From assembly GCA_963711595.1 (NCBI GenBank), contig CAVQER010000007.1, positions 248,001 to 312,000 on the forward strand: a stretch of 64,000 nt of DNA, read 5' to 3'. The DNA comes from JAUSIF01 sp963711595 (GTDB lineage: Bacteria > Pseudomonadota > Alphaproteobacteria > Rhizobiales > Xanthobacteraceae). The notes beneath the pieces are model-generated. The model was not told the DNA's origin. It worked only from the letters and a program-made list of their open reading frames with translations, and did not search any database. The translations under genes and the position numbers were made by a program. Below, in pieces: positions 62,458 through 64,000 of this stretch (positions are counted from its first letter, which is position 1; every line of letters starts with the position of its first letter).

Positions 62458-63986
<1,529 letters not shown>

Positions 63987-64000
63987 GCCACCCGGAAAGA

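Overview
The window is a gene-dense, GC-rich stretch of an alphaproteobacterial chromosome, most likely Hyphomicrobiales (Rhizobiales) near the Xanthobacteraceae/Nitrobacteraceae. The basis is gene content and order: ffh-rpsP-rimM-trmD-rplS, leuC...leuD-leuB-...-asd, sdhCDAB...zapE-mdh-sucCDAB-lpdA, xerC/priA-atpH-atpA, dapF-mtaB-ftsY and ccmABCDG. IalB-type, DUF2794 and DUF1223 genes and two palindromic intergenic repeats of rhizobial type support this. I see no prophage, insertion sequence, CRISPR array, defence island, tRNA or rRNA. Most of the window is core housekeeping.

Layout. 1-8.5 kb: end of an M50 site-2 protease, argG, a thiol-isomerase-fold protein, a SleB-like wall hydrolase, rlmN with a small membrane protein, an IalB-like secreted protein, a quinone oxidoreductase, and phhB, thpR and a TesA-like esterase. 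8.5-13.2 kb: a YbbA/YbbP-type ABC system, a Bax-inhibitor-1 protein and DUF2794. 13.2-13.5 kb: a non-coding stretch that folds into a long rod and ends in a terminator, a candidate 6S-like RNA. 13.5-25 kb: DUF1223, acnA, the ccmABCDG cytochrome c maturation operon, yciB, ftsY-mtaB-dapF and a metallo-beta-lactamase-fold protein. 25-29.9 kb: the ffh-to-rplS translation/targeting operon and a metallophosphoesterase. 29.9-40.3 kb: leucine genes leuC, leuD, leuB interspersed with small secreted and membrane proteins, a sulfite-oxidase/two-cytochrome cluster, and asd. 40.4-58 kb: mesaconyl-CoA hydratase, an esterase, sdhCDAB, a less GC-rich gap with a 29-residue basic protein, a GNAT enzyme, zapE, mdh, sucCDAB and lpdA. 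58-64 kb: a small secreted protein, xerC, priA, atpH and atpA.

How the genes work together. Five TCA functions (AcnA, SdhCDAB, Mdh, SucCD, SucAB/Lpd) lie within about 44 kb and feed electrons to a respiratory chain whose c-type cytochromes need the Ccm system. The sulfite oxidase passes electrons to neighbouring c-type cytochromes, and the ATP synthase operon begins at the right edge. The mesaconyl-CoA hydratase suggests an ethylmalonyl-CoA route for C2 assimilation.

The most striking anomaly is a set of five single-base reading-frame breaks in otherwise well-conserved genes (ybbP-like, ccmD, trmD, rplS, lpdA). Several of these are expected to be indispensable, so residual assembly or sequencing indels are the simplest explanation. 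The two best candidates for undescribed biology are the structured RNA at about 13.36-13.52 kb and the tiny arginine/lysine-rich gene at 46.12-46.21 kb. I do not see a convincing new multigene system.
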